A stretch of 64,000 nucleotides of DNA from Astrothelium macrocarpum (GCA_021030915.1 JAGEMR010000001.1:372001-436000), one strand, 5' to 3'. Positions 22,921 to 35,180 are shown, counted from the first letter of the stretch. Notes: a model not told the origin generated them from the letters alone. Program-made: numbers and translations.

Positions 22921-23673
22921 AGGGTCGGATCAGATACTCGGAATTAACTAGAGCAGCTCCAGTGTATGCTATACCCTTGCCGTAACTTCATTTCAATGCA
23001 GTCCTTGATGTTGATTCGTCCAATAGGGTTAAGCTATAGTCTAATAGCCACTCTGTATCCGTAATGAGCTAGGCACGTCGAGATATTATAGTTTTTGCTA
23101 AACTGGCAAATGGTGAAGTCGGGTCTGCGATTTCGACCGGTGCCGGCGACGCTTCTAGAGTCGTCGCCCCCAGACACTCGTTGATATTGGGTTCGAATCA
23201 CATGTCACTAAACTGGGGCATGAAGTCGGCGTTCGTGCAGGCGATTATGGACATGATGCGCTTGCGAGGCTTAAGCGGCAGTGTTGCGCATACGAATCGG
23301 GTGTGTACTGATGCGGTGCGGTATACAGAATTTGTTTGTGGGGAGGTTGACAGGGAGGGGTGCAAGACAGAGACGGTAGAATATGGGCGGTACTATGCTA
23401 GGGGTGGGAGCTAAATGGGTGTGAGGAGCCACTTGGCAGAGATGGGTGGGCAAGGGATTTGGGAGATTTTGCCGCTAGATAAGTTGATTCCGAACCGGAG
23501 CGATATGAGTAGGCTGTTGATGGAAGTTTTTTGCTAGAGTAGTCGGCGGCAGGGGATTTATCGGTGCATGGCGACTGAGAATGCATTCTTTCATTATTCA
23601 TCTGATAGATAAAGTTCTTTGAGGCTGGCAGAGTTAGAGGCGAAGCTGACGCTTCCCGCGTGTAGAACTCTAA
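22921..23673. other. Intergenic between SDR and acidic protein
   Basis: No supported gene. The frame at 23181-23414 has no family content. Confidence 0.5.
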
Positions 23674-24877
23674 TCATTTCTTCTGAACTTTTCTTGGGAC
23701 TCTTCGGAATCGCTTCTCCACAACTACATAAAATGGCTTGTTGGACTTTTGATTCTCACCCTCTGGCTCTAAGAGATTTTCGTAAACTATGTCGTCAACC
23801 TCTGTCTCTACATCCCTCTCTCTCTCTTCCTGGAGCTCTCCCTCAAACTTTCCGCCTCTCCGAAAAGGCCTCTCCACATCTGCGTATGTCAACTTTTTCG
23901 GCTTCTCGTCTTCAAGTTCTGAGTAGTATTCGTCAATCGAGTCGTCATCTTTTTTCTCTTCCTTTGGATCCTCTGGTCTTTTTCCGAGCTTTCTCCTCAT
24001 TTCTTCGAGTTTTCCCAATTGTTCCGAATCCCGTTGATCATACTTGGGAGGTCCGCGTTTGTCGTGTATATTATATGAATCATAGCCACCAATAGGGTCG
24101 TTGATGTCCAATTCAGGGATGGCTTTGAAATGTTCGAGCGCATTTAACAGCCTGTGGCTCAATTCTGGGCAGTGATCAAACTGGTCATGGTCAGTAATTG
24201 TAGTAAACCAATGTCAACTGTATGACTTTGGACCAGATCACTCTGAACCCTTGAAACATGGGATATGGTTTCATCTCACCGGTAAGTCAATACGTTTTCC
24301 CTGGCGATCGCCGAAGGATGGTCCCAAGAAGATGTTTCGTGGCCAGTCACACTATCCTACTTAGATCGCAATTTATGAATCTCGGTGAACCAAACTCACA
24401 ATATCCTGGAATGTCTGGTTTACCCAAGAATGAAAGGCAAACTTCGACTTTAGAGGCGAGATCTTCGTGGCAAACTCAAGATTCGTGTGGTCCAAAGCCT
24501 TTTGGTTGGTGAAATATGGAGTACCGACCCGGATCGACGTTTTCACATACCGAAGCAAATGGATAATCTCAATGCGCATGTAGCCTTCCATCCAATCAAT
24601 CAGAGCCTTGGATATTCGGCTATACGGGACCTAGAAAGCCTGTCTCAACGATCGGATGACACAAGGAGATGATATAGAAAGCGAACTAACGTACGTAGTG
24701 ATTATATACTGGATTGTAGGGCACCACACCTGTGTACTTATCCCCATACGCCCGTACAGTCGTCTTGACATGAGATTGGATTGGCTCCCTTTGGTGTTCC
24801 ACATGAATGATGGATTCATTGAGCCAATCTGTCTCCTCTGTCTCTTTGATGTCCGATTCACTCCAAAGAATGATCAT
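23674..24877 (-). CDS. Unrecognised hydrophilic protein
   Basis: Minus-strand exons 24877-24695, 24630-24400, 24351-24280 and 24180-23674. Every intron is phase 0 with good donors (GTACGT, GTGAGT, GTGAGA) and a CTGAC branch before the last acceptor, giving 330 residues from the chosen Met. The first half is Tyr/Pro and aromatic rich (VVPYNPVYNHYVPYSR, CDWPRNIFLGPSFGDRQGKR). The second half is strongly charged (EEKKDDDSIDEYYSELEDE). The start is uncertain: a frame just upstream, around 24915-25030, codes a hydrophobic helix (VICRVISIFLLIIILK) that could be a membrane anchor on an earlier exon. I know no family for it. Confidence 0.5.
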
Positions 24878-26209
24878 GTCGGGTATCAAAAACTTTGGTC
24901 AGGCGTCCTCAGCTCGTGAATAGTGTTCGTTCTGGGTCTTCGTGAGAGTTTTGAGAATGATGATCAGTAGAAATATGGAAATTACACGGCAAATGACCCT
25001 AGTCATATACCATAACGGCGCAAAGAATTTCCATGTAAAGCATCAGTGTTGTCCAGCCAGCCTTTTGAAGTCGATCTTATCAGCTCTTCTGCGAACGGGT
25101 CTGCATGTCAATGGCCATGGCTGTCATTGAATTGGTGACATGCTCTGCTCCGTAAGTCGTGTCGAGCCGCCTAGACCCTCGTATTCATGAATGGAGAATG
25201 CAACAGAGTTCATCTTACATTGACATGCATACTATTCATTTTTAGCCCAGACGATGAGTTGCCACTTGCGCTACAGTCTGCAAGCTGGTGTCAAAAGCAA
25301 GCGTCAAATTGTTCAGTGTGGCTCGATAAATAATCTCTGATCACGAAAGCGTGAGTCAAGAAGCTCGACTGACCGGCTCGGCGGTAGCTGAACCTACGCC
25401 CCATGTGGTCTAGAACGGACCGGGCCGATTCTAGGCTCCAAGCGATCCCAGCGAGTTTAGCCGAGATGGGCATTTTACGATGGTAATACGCGGGTACGAC
25501 ACGAGGCTTGTTCAAAATCAGCTACCCAGCTAACATCCGGGGGCTCATTACTTTTCCTGTGGCGTGATCCGTTTACAGCATTTTGGCACGTCCGATCAAT
25601 ATATGAATTGTGGATCGATGGCTGTCGGTTCGATATTGCGCTATTTATTATCGTACATCTTCAGAGAGTTGTTATTGGGAAGCTGTTCCGGAGATCCTGT
25701 GGTAATCCATCCTATCATAGTAGCCATTATCATATTAACCACTTGTGTATCTAGCCTGCTTCTACTATTAATACAGACTTGGACTTTTGCCGTCCACTCT
25801 TCACATATTATCCATGCCGCACGAACTGCATTCTGACTTGCGAGTTCATTCTTGAAGTTCTAGAACATGTTAGGGAGCTCGTTATCCGCATAGCTCGAGC
25901 TGTTCAGGGCGTCGCTTATGCTCTGCTAATATTTACTCAGCGATCTTATCTGGAGATCCAACTTTGTTGACTATCTGAGCACCCTTGTCTTTGGAATAAG
26001 TCAAATTTACACAGGGAAAGATGGGGCTCGCTTTCAGACACCCTTAGTATGTGGTACCCATATCTTGGCCCCTCGATATTGGTTGCCCGAACCGGTAGCG
26101 GCGGATGTACTAGGCGGAAGTGCAAATGGCGAAAGTGTACTGGGCGAAAATGTACCAGAACCGTGGGCATACTAGGACCTTGATCCTCCTGCAGCATATA
26201 CAATTCGAG
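24878..26209. other. Intergenic; possible extra 5' exon and a short tandem repeat
   Basis: Contains the possible hydrophobic upstream exon of the minus-strand gene at 24.9-25.1 kb and a degenerate 15-bp repeat at 26105-26165. Nothing else is supported. Confidence 0.4.
26105..26165. repeat. Degenerate tandem repeat of about 15 bp
   Basis: About four imperfect units built on GTAC...GGCGAAA (GTACTAGGCGGAA, GTGCAAATGGCGAAA, GTGTACTGGGCGAAA). It lies just 3' of the kinase gene. Confidence 0.55.
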
Positions 26210-27382
26210 CTACATATTATCTAAGAGCACCTGCTTCAATCTCCTCGAATAACTTTCGATAGCGACCAGATTTTGTAGCCGTTTGGACTTTGAAGGCGGG
26301 TACGAAGGAGGCGGCGCAAATCTTGTCACCGGTGAAGAGATATCGGAGATAGTGAGTCGATCGGCAGGCTCGATTTCCAACATAGTCGGAATGAGGCGTC
26401 TGAGAAGGGACACTTCGTGTTTTTCCCACAGGTCAATGGTAATCTTGCCTAGGCTAACGAGGTATTCGAAACGAGACTCGAGCTTTTCAAGAAGCGAAAG
26501 GACTTGCTCGATGTTATTGGCAAATCCTAGCTCGTGATCCCGTTTCCATTTCATGGTCAGGTCCCAAAGAACTCCTAGGCTGGGCTCCTCGGGGAGTATT
26601 TGGACCAGAGAGACAAGATGTGCCAGTATAAGTGCAAAACAGCACCCCAGAGACCAGATATCCGATGCCTCAGTCGCCGGCTTGTTCTTGAGCTGCTCTG
26701 GCGCTTTGAATTCGAAAATTCCGGTTCTCTGTGTTGCGCCTTGGCTGGCATTGGACTCTTTGCTGATGCCAAAATCCGCTATAATTGGTTGGGGATATTG
26801 ACTATTAGGATCAGCACGTGTCCTCCAGTGCAGCAATATATTATGCGGCTTCAAGTCCTTGTGGATTATGGGCTTTGCAAGCTCTGTGTGCAGATATTCA
26901 ACTCCCTCAATAACCTGATTCACAATGCTACTCCACCCCGCAACTTGACCCGGTTTGTCCCAAGGTGCACATTTTCCATTGACGGCATTTTCAAGCACTC
27001 GGTGTAGATCCTGCGCCGCCCATGGTTCTGTGGCGAGATAGATGACTCGCGGATCAGATATGTAAAAGGCTTCTTCAAGTCTAATGATGTTCTTATGCTT
27101 TATCTTCCTAAGAAGGTTGATCTCTCGCGCCGCGTTGTCGCATTGCTCGTCGTCCCTCAGCTTTATCCTCTTGAGTGCATATACCAAGTCCGGGAGTTTA
27201 CCTCCTTTGGCCAAGTCCCCATTTGGAAGTACTACATCAAACATATATCGATCATCATTTCGCCTCTTGGCTTGAAACACCTCGGCGAAGCCACCACGTC
27301 GAGACGGCTGTCCTGGGTTGATGTCATACCACCCCAAAGCTCCATTGCTAGATTCATCTTTAAGACTCAATTCTCGGATCAT
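26210..27382 (-). CDS. Serine/threonine-type protein kinase
   Basis: 390 residues in one exon. All key kinase residues are visible: a Gly-rich loop variant RRGGFAEVF (29-37), Lys71 in ALKRIK, the helix-C Glu in REINLL, the catalytic loop HKDLKPHN (Asp176, with Lys replacing Arg of HRD), DFG at 203-205, APE at 227-229 and DIWSLG. The glycine loop is shorter than usual. An insert after the first strands (DVVLPNGDLAKGGKLPD) is typical of fungal kinases in nonself-type loci. No membrane segment. The deaminase gene ends 162 bp upstream on the same strand. In that gap the frame from 27444 upwards has coding character (NPVNTWGQNALQLDTDPQ) and a GTAAGT donor whose 46-bp intron (27398-27443) rejoins this frame, so the true N-terminus may lie further upstream. 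Likely active; substrate unknown. Confidence 0.9.
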   Translation of the reverse strand: MIRELSLKDESSNGALGWYDINPGQPSRRGGFAEVFQAKRRNDDRYMFDVVLPNGDLAKGGKLPDLVYALKRIKLRDDEQCDNAAREINLLRKIKHKNIIRLEEAFYISDPRVIYLATEPWAAQDLHRVLENAVNGKCAPWDKPGQVAGWSSIVNQVIEGVEYLHTELAKPIIHKDLKPHNILLHWRTRADPNSQYPQPIIADFGISKESNASQGATQRTGIFEFKAPEQLKNKPATEASDIWSLGCCFALILAHLVSLVQILPEEPSLGVLWDLTMKWKRDHELGFANNIEQVLSLLEKLESRFEYLVSLGKITIDLWEKHEVSLLRRLIPTMLEIEPADRLTISDISSPVTRFAPPPSYPPSKSKRLQNLVAIESYSRRLKQVLLDNM

Positions 27383-27544
27383 GTTTTGGGCAATCGTCTG
27401 GTTCGAGTAAGCTTTGGTCTCCTCAAAATCTCATTCGACTTACAAGGTCTACCAGCTGAGTATGTTGCGGATCTGTATCCAGCTGTAATGCATTCTGTCC
27501 CCAGGTATTGACGGGATTGCCAAAATCTTGGACCTGAGGTCATC

Positions 27545-29281
27545 CTAAAATTCCTTGAGATTTTGGGCAACACGGTCCCAGTCGCTTGGAAAAATAAAGG
27601 CACAGTTAGGGGATATTTTGTGATGGGACCCACGGGTGTAATATTCTGCGCCCTTGAGGGTCACCCAACACAGCAGACAGGAAAGCTTACTGCATCCGAT
27701 GAAATAATGGCCTCGTCCGATGGTCCTGAGCACCATGAGCATTTGGAGCTCGCAGTGGAAGTATATTGGAGGGGGAGTGGTGCTCTTGTCAATATGGTCC
27801 ACTAGCGAAGCAAGGTCGAGGTCATGCTTTTCGGCTTTCCAATCTTCAAAGACCTTTCGAATTTCACCAACCTCGAGTACGTCTTTCTTTGGCTCTAGAC
27901 TTTGTTTGACCTTGGAACTCTTGATCGGCTGAGCCGCTGAGTCAGGCTGTTTGGGAAGCTCGATGGAGATTAGGCTAACTTGTTGCTGACGCTTGTATCG
28001 CCGAAAGTCGATGAATGACTGCCATACGGATCCTGGCATACCGATCATATCCATATAATATAGTATTTTAGTAAACTTGGTGCCTTCAATGGTTTGAGGT
28101 AGGTCAAGTTTATCCCGGCTCTCCCAAAAGGAATAAAAGTCATCGAATATTCGAGCTATGGTGGCATCAGTCTGTTCTCTCCGAGACTTGAAGATCGAAG
28201 CTAATCGATCATTTAATTTCGCCGCGTAATCCCCCGTTCGATTCTCCGTTCCCTTTCCCCAAAAAGACTCGAAACAGTTGATTGCTTGCTCGTCACAATC
28301 CGAACACCCTTCTCGAAGCTTGGGCAGTATAGCAAGATGCTTTTGGAGTTTCTTCTCCGCATCGATTTCTTCCCTGTCCACCTTGAGGAAAATTCCTTGG
28401 CTTCTGCTCTTCCAGTATGTATCCAGGCGCAGAAATTTTTCATTGGCAGTAGCACCAGACCAGTCGTATCTCAACTCATCTGCAGCCGTCAAGCATTCAT
28501 TCAGCGCTGATACGAACAGAATTTCTCGTCGCAAGATGGCCGCCTGAAATACCAATTCTGCGGCCTTATCCCATAGACAGTCAAATTTCTCTAAGTCCAC
28601 CCCCTTCTTTCGTTTCTGGGGCTCCTCCGGTCCCGGATCACCGCCAGGCCGAAAATGGTCTTGCAATTTCTCCCTTGGCAATTTGACCATTTGTGGTCCA
28701 TCAGCGTTTCGAGTCGGGCTCAATTGGGCCCAAAAGATGTCAATGCCCATCGTATAGAACTTGATTCTCTCGTCCCAAAACACCAACATATCGCACCACA
28801 ATCTATTCCTTTGCCCTGGCTCAATGCAGTAATCTCTCGGGCTGTTTAACCAGTTCTCGAGCTTCTTTGCAAATTTTTTGTCACCTGAATCAAGCCCATT
28901 GTTCTTGGAGATGTAGATAGTCCCGGTTTCCTTGACGAATCCCGTTGCGGTAACATGCTTGGCCATGGTTGAACCCCCTTTCTGCTTGTATCGCGCAAAC
29001 AGTAGGGCTAGTCGATCAAGGAATTGATTGAGAGCTTGGTGGTCCTTATTTACGGCTACTTCATCTGTAATGAATCAGTACCCTGGATCGCGTCTGCTTG
29101 AGAGCGAGCCTCTCGCACCCTTTTCCCGCTGCCGCTGTTCGCTTTTTTCCGTAAAATACATTACCGCATAAAACTCGCTTTTATTCATGTCTGACCGGTC
29201 CCAGATCGTCTTGTCCGGCATCTTGATTTCGTAGCTTCGGAGCCCATTATCCGAGGGCCTAGTCAGAGCTGCCTTCAGCAT
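27545..29281 (-). CDS. OTT_1508-like nucleic-acid/nucleotide deaminase domain protein
   Basis: Exons 29281-29119 and 29064-27545, phase closed (GAA AAG G|AT), 560 residues. The C-terminal domain has the deaminase zinc signature HCE at residues 491-493 (HxE) and SCLLC at 516-520 (CxxC), with the family-specific surroundings IGCSKLSC and TRGSHHK. This is the pattern of the OTT_1508-like deaminase family, found in bacteria and fungi and linked by others to conflict systems. The first 420 residues are a helical, charged region of unknown function. No signal peptide is seen. The target (RNA, DNA or nucleotide) is unknown. The start is uncertain: 29281 is the first Met in the exon, but the frame stays open to about 29340. 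Same strand as, and directly upstream of, the kinase gene. Confidence 0.85.
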
Positions 29282-30857
29282 GGTCACGATGGTATATGCT
29301 AATTCTTCAAACAGCACGGTTGAAGCGATATCGGACACAGATGTGATGAACGGTCATGTCATGTCCAACAATAAGAAATAAATGGCGGATGAATTCTCCG
29401 CACCCTTTTTCAGACCACCGTGAGGCTGAGGCCGTCCCACAATCTTCCTCGCTATGCTACATGCGCTGGAGAAAAAATTGTCGGATCAGATTAGTCACTT
29501 TAAGATGCATTTGTTAGTCCCCACTTCAGCCTAGAATACGTTTAGTAATCACTGAGGCTCTACGAAGCCTTCAACGCCTTCTATTCAAATAGCTGTGTGC
29601 AAAGTCACGTGTGTCTGAGCTCACCCTGCGAAGCCTCCGAGGTAGTAGATCCTGACACTCAAGACGGCCCAGACCAGTTCAGTGCTGGCTCAGGGCGGCT
29701 CAGGCTGACTCGTGCTTGCTCAAGGCCAGCTCAGATGTGGTGCAAGGCTGCACAGCTACAGCCCCAAGCTTCGTAAGTCATCACTCACCTCTGGAAGCGG
29801 AAATGGTAATGGGCTCCATTGTCCGTTGTGTATGTGTTACATTGTATCTCTCAAATGAATCAGAATTGCGTGTGTTCAGTGTATTGTAGAATCTAGGTCG
29901 GGCTAGCTACATAGTAAAAGTGAAGTTGTAGCCCCTCCCACTGGTCACATGACCAATTGGTTACTCCGTTCGTAACATTATGACTCAATCCATGCTCAGA
30001 CTGTTCAGTCTTTCCTCCAGTTTGTACAGGCTAGCTCAGGATGGCTCAGAGACCGCTCCTGTCCGCTCATACCTTGCCCAATCCTAGTTGTGGGGTCTCC
30101 AGAATTATTGGCTGACCGGATCAATCACGCAATTAGGAAAAGCAGGCCGCCTAAATCGTACCAGTCATGTTCTTGTGCTTGGGATTTAAACAGCCTTGAA
30201 CTTTGGGTGCATCAGCCATATGATCAGGAATTGTTGATGTGTAGTAAGTGTAGCCGCTAGACATATATATAACCTTCACGCATCCTCCAGCGCCACTAAG
30301 TTTGTCTTCATGTCCTACCCTGGACAGTAGCCCACAGCCGTTTCGTGAGACTCCACGGCGCATACTAAGCCCATGTGAGTTCCCGCATTGGAAAAGAGAC
30401 CATCATTACAGGAAGCGGAATATCTAGAAGGACAACGAAGCCCGGGCGAGCAGAAGCCTCCGCTGCATGCGGTTCGCGAAAAAGTGCGTGAAGATTGCTA
30501 TTTTCAAGTGGACGCCAGCAATGTAGGTCAGAAATTGCGCGTCTCGCTGTTAGAATCACAGTTTGCGCCATATGAGCAAATGGAGTGGTGAAGCGGTGGT
30601 AAGATTTGATGAGGTGAGGCCTGGTCGGCATGGACAGCACTCCGGTTCCTTGGATGTGAGGTTGCTTGACTGTAACCTGAACCGACCGCGCACCAATCTC
30701 GTTATATCTTGGTGCCTTGGACGCTATTCATCGGATAAGTCCTCGTATCGAGTCGCTGTCACCCTGTTCTTGGTGCGTAATCGAGCTTAGCTGAACTTCA
30801 TTAACCAGGACAGTTCCATCTGAAGATTGTAGTTAATATTGACTCAGTCCTCGAACT
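29282..30857. other. Intergenic, repeat-bearing
   Basis: No supported gene. GGCTCAG/GCTCAGG motifs recur at 29680-29740 and 30030-30055, and one copy of a dispersed repeat lies at 29713-29836. Confidence 0.55.
29713..29836 (+). repeat. Dispersed repeat, copy A
   Basis: Aligns by eye with 35062-35180 in the same orientation. Shared blocks include CAGATGTGG, a central CTCACCTCTG and AAGCGGAA. The copies are clearly diverged. Type of element unknown. Confidence 0.6.
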
Positions 30858-32921
30858 TTATGCTGCAATGGAATGGGATTGTAGCGTACCAAGAATATAT
30901 CCTTCCTTTTTCCCATCAATCAGCCTCACATTAATTCCCTCAGATTCTTGTTCCATAGCGCTTGCGAGTATTGGCCTCCGCATAGAAGCTTTCACATCAC
31001 TGCTCAATCCATGAAACAATGTGGCAAGTGTGCTGTCCTTCCAGAGCGGCGTTTGCGATATGGATGTCTCCCATATGGCCAGTGCAAGAAACAGCGCTCC
31101 AAAACAGACAGACACACAGGGCAGTATGATCCATGGCCAACGGACTTCCATAAACGTTTTGACCACACCTTCTTCTCCGACGACTGTAGTGCTATTGTCT
31201 GCGGTCATTCGTATGTTGTTAGTCAAGCTCTGAGCAAGATTACTAAAAACACCGTCGATACCGGTGCTACTTTCTCTAGCATTCCAGAATACCTGCATGA
31301 CATTGGGTAAATATGAGTACGTATGTGTACCAGGTACAAGTCGCACAAGTCCCGTCACTTTTGGCATCAGTTGAACCCAGGTGATAGTTCTTGTCGTAGT
31401 ATTTGGAAGCTTCTCCCACATGGATCCATCGTCCAATGCTTGGTTGACGTAGTATATCAAGCCACTTACACCAGCCTGGCTGATTGAAGCTTCCATAAAT
31501 TGATCGTTCTGCGGTGCTTTGATTCGGAGATCAGACCGTTTTACTTTTATGTCAGGATCATAAAGCGGTCGCATTATGAGTGTTTGGTCAGGTGGCTGAC
31601 CCTCTTGCTGATAAGATGACTTCACGAGTCGAGGCAACTTCTTTGGATGTCTCATTTAAAGTGCCATTAACCATCGAAGAAGTAAAGTCTTTTACACACA
31701 AATACAGCCCACATTCTCTGGCCGTAATTTTTTGATGAGGCCAATCGGGATATTTGTAATTAGCATCCAGATCTGCCCACATAAAAGTCATCTCAACAAA
31801 AAGCGTTGAGCTGTTTTTAAAGCTGATGGATGTGTTGGAGTTCCGGTTGACTTGTGCACTCATCGTGATTCTTTCAGTTGAACCATTGGACCATGAATAA
31901 TCATCTGGATTATTCATGTTCAGGCCATTACCAGGGAGGTCATGCCAGGTGATGTTAGTCCCATACGCAACGCCTTCCGGGTCCTGGAACCAGCTTGCTT
32001 GGTCTGGCATGTCGGCTGCGCCCCCAGAGAAGACAGGTTCTGATACATCTTGCTGACGTAAGCTTCTATGCTAATTACCTAGCTCGGCGCAAGGAATAGT
32101 TACCTTTACAGGTACTGCACATTGCAAGCGAACTATACGTATCCCAGCGACAATTTCCGCTGCTACAGCTAACAGATAGTTGCCGGTCGATTTCCTCGGA
32201 CGTTGCATTGATACCGGTTGCTATCGCGGCTTGGGTAGAGAAGTTGACATGCGGAAGCGGTCCGGACAATACGTCTGCCCAGGTCTGTACAGGCTCTATG
32301 AGTCGAGGTAAGTCTCTATGCACAGCATGATAGAAGGAGTCGTCCTACGTTGAAGCAAGCCAAGGAAGCTTGTTTGATCGTCCGCCGCACTCCACCTCGA
32401 TGCGTACGGGATATTCACAAGCTCATGCCTGGTAAATACTGTGTGTTCTTTGTACGAAATTATTTGCTGTACAAAAGGATCAAGTAACAGGCTGAAGATG
32501 GATATCCAACAGCCGATTGATACCAGATACCTAAGAGTCTATCAATTGAGGCTCTCCAGAGGCCATATATATCCACTTACCAGCCCTTGGTTCTCAGAAG
32601 CAGCTTCAGTGCACCCCACGGTCCCTTTTCTGCCTCGCTAATGAGGTCGAAGTCTGAAAGCGGTGCTGGCTTGCTGGCATACCACGTCCATTTAAGCTGT
32701 CCAAGACATGACGCAGTCGCAAAAGCTGTCGTACTTCGCGCAATGGTGGAAAGGACAGACACTGCTGCGTTGATTGTGATTGGTCCCTCTGTAGAAATAG
32801 GCTTGTGATTGTATAAGACGAGAAGAACGAGCATGCTTGTTAATGAGGCGACACCAATAACAATAGCCAGCGATTCAATTCGCCAAGTGTCTGGCCAGAC
32901 GCTCTGTTTGAAGGGGTTCAT
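30858..32921 (-). CDS. DUF3176 fungal membrane protein
   Basis: Minus-strand exons 32921-32581, 32530-32349, 32295-32104 and 32039 downward close in phase. The N-terminus has two membrane helices (ESLAIVIGVASLTSMLVLLV and the stretch after LSTIARS) with family motifs QLKWTW, PLSDFDLISEAEKGPWG and DPFVQQIISYKE. A Cys-rich extracellular-type domain follows (CSSGNCRW, SLAMCSTC), then N-glycosylation sites, and a C-terminal helix WPWIILPCVSVCFGALFLAL with a cytosolic tail. The frame changes between 31672 and 31607. A 64-bp GT-AG intron (31608-31671, donor GTTAAT) restores it and would give 610 residues. It removes the family-like VNGTLNE stretch and lacks a good branch point, so a frameshift is the alternative. 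Function of the family is unknown. Confidence 0.8.
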
Positions 32922-35061
32922 GATGAGAACGGGTCATTGGTCAGAGACGGCTTCGTGCTGAGAGAGTAGAGCCATGATTTTATATGGGATCTGAGCTGAG
33001 GCGGCACAAACCAGCCGCTTGGTCAGCCTCGAAGAGTATCCTTTTGAAAAGGGAGCTGAAAATCAGAAGCACGTCCCCATCTGATGTGAAAACCTGATGT
33101 TCTCAGGTATTGAGCAAATTCGCACATGAACCTATAGGAGAGCCCAGAAGCCCCTATATACAAAGGAAACCTTTGCATTATTTCAAATAGTATCTTACTC
33201 TTGACGAAGCCGATCCATTCTCGGCTGCACATGAGATATACCTTCAATCAGATCTCGGTCTCAATCATCAATAGTAGTACTGCGCCGAGGCAATTTGTTT
33301 CAAGTTTTGGTAGCTGTTCGGCAAGATTCAATAGTGAGCCGCACATCGGTGCAACGGAAACAAGGCTGCGGCTCTTGGGCTTGATGGACTAGCCAATACA
33401 ATCAAATAGCAACAGCAAGACAATGTAACACCTTCCGCAATAGTTTTAGTCTTTACTGCCGGGTTGCGTCAACCTCTTGAAGGCTTATTCAGATCGTCGA
33501 TTTGCGTCCAGAGATACGAGAGCCCTACATCAGGCGATCAAGCCTGAAACAATGTATTAGCCTTGCGGGAGATCTTCAAAGGTAGATGGCATCAAAAAAA
33601 TTTGGTGACCCGCTCCACAAAGTCATTATTTAAACATTGGTTCTCCGTGCAGTGATGCTGTTTCTCTAATCTCAAATGAGAAATGTTAGGGATCATACTT
33701 CCGGTTAAGTGTTTTTCATCGCTTTCAATCCAAGGCTGTCGATGAAGTTCAGCGCGTGCCACGCAAGGCACACAGCCAATGGCTGGTGCCAAAAATAGAG
33801 AAATGTGATCACGAAGCTTGCATGGTGTCGGGAAACAGACCGAATCCACGAATGTGAAAGGGAAACGCATTTGGTAGGCAATATGCAATGTAGCCACAGT
33901 TTCAGCCTCCACTACATAGCGGAGCGTATAGCGGGTAGACTGTACACTTCTCATTTTTTAGGGTGGCGGACGAGGACATTCTATTGGTGATTTCAGACAG
34001 ATAAAATTCCGGCATAATTCCCCTGCGCCCGACTGGAGGTCAGCGAGCCGGGGATGTTGCCCACGGAGAGAATGACGGTGGACTTAGAGAGTGCTAAGAG
34101 TTTGACAGTCTCGGGAGAGTGTGTTTCAATAACGGAAGTTCTGGGACTACGAGAATTTTAAGAGAGGGTGTCCTGGGATGGGAGGCGTCCCTGGAGGGTT
34201 TGTCGCGTATTTAAGACTCTGTCGTTTGGTTCCTTCATAGTTCTACTTAGTATTGCTTTATTTTTTGGCCTTGATGACAATTTGCTAGATGAGAGGACTG
34301 TATACAGAGGCGATGCTTGACTGGGAGGCGGACTCGCTGTGGCGGCGACTTGTGTACACGAGACCACCCGGATTCTGGATTGTGTGGGAGCAATAAGCGG
34401 AGCAGTTACTATCCTCATGGCCCTCTTCAAGGCCCCAAGCCCCTTGAACTACTCACCGTGTTGTTGCTTGATTTATTCCTTGAATTCCCTGACCTGAGAT
34501 ACTGGCCTCATGTCAGGCAGCTCCTTAGGGTGATAGATCATCTTGGACAATAGGTTTATAGTGGAGTCGATGACTTGTTCTGTCATTGTCGTTAATATGA
34601 TAGTAGAGGTGCCTTGGAGTGTTCTAGTTGAGCATGTGTTTTGTAGAGTTACGTGGTATGCTCTTTGGTGGTATTGGGTTCAGTGCTAATAGTTGGCCGC
34701 TTTGGCCCTTTGATGGCCACGACGCCTTTTTGGGGAGGATGGACGCGTCAATGGGTTCATAAGCCATTTAGCACGATTAGCACGCAATTTGTGGCAATTC
34801 TCCACGTGTCTTCTGAGAGTTGGTGTCGAGCTGTCGGTGGCTTTTTTTTTTTTTAGATTTGGGTCTTCGTTAGGGAATTCATCATGGGACCTTAAGAATA
34901 TGGCTCAGTTCGGAGGCCTCGGGCACACTTGTAATTATTCTTGCAATGGAGAATGAATTAGAAGGAATTCTTGAGAATGGTGAGGTTCCAGACAAAGGCT
35001 CCATAGTCGACTTGTAGAATTGATGTGGAGGTCGGAAGACCTTGGGCCAGAGCGTCCACAG

Positions 35062-35180
35062 GGCTTGCTCAGGCTTCCCCAGATGTGGCGTAGGCCTGCA
35101 AACCACAGCTCCGGCCATTTTTGTCATTGCTCACCTCTGAAAGCGGAAGTGGCAATATGGCCATTTGTGCGTTGCCTGTG
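35062..35180 (+). repeat. Dispersed repeat, copy B
   Basis: Diverged partner of 29713-29836: GGCTTGCTCAGG, CCAGATGTGG, GCTCACCTCTG, AAGCGGAA and CCATTTGTGCGTTG appear in the same order. Confidence 0.6.

Noticed and set aside
23185..23205. B-box-like GGGTTCGAATCAC
   Set aside because: No T-arm pairing partner and no acceptor stem upstream, so not called a tRNA.
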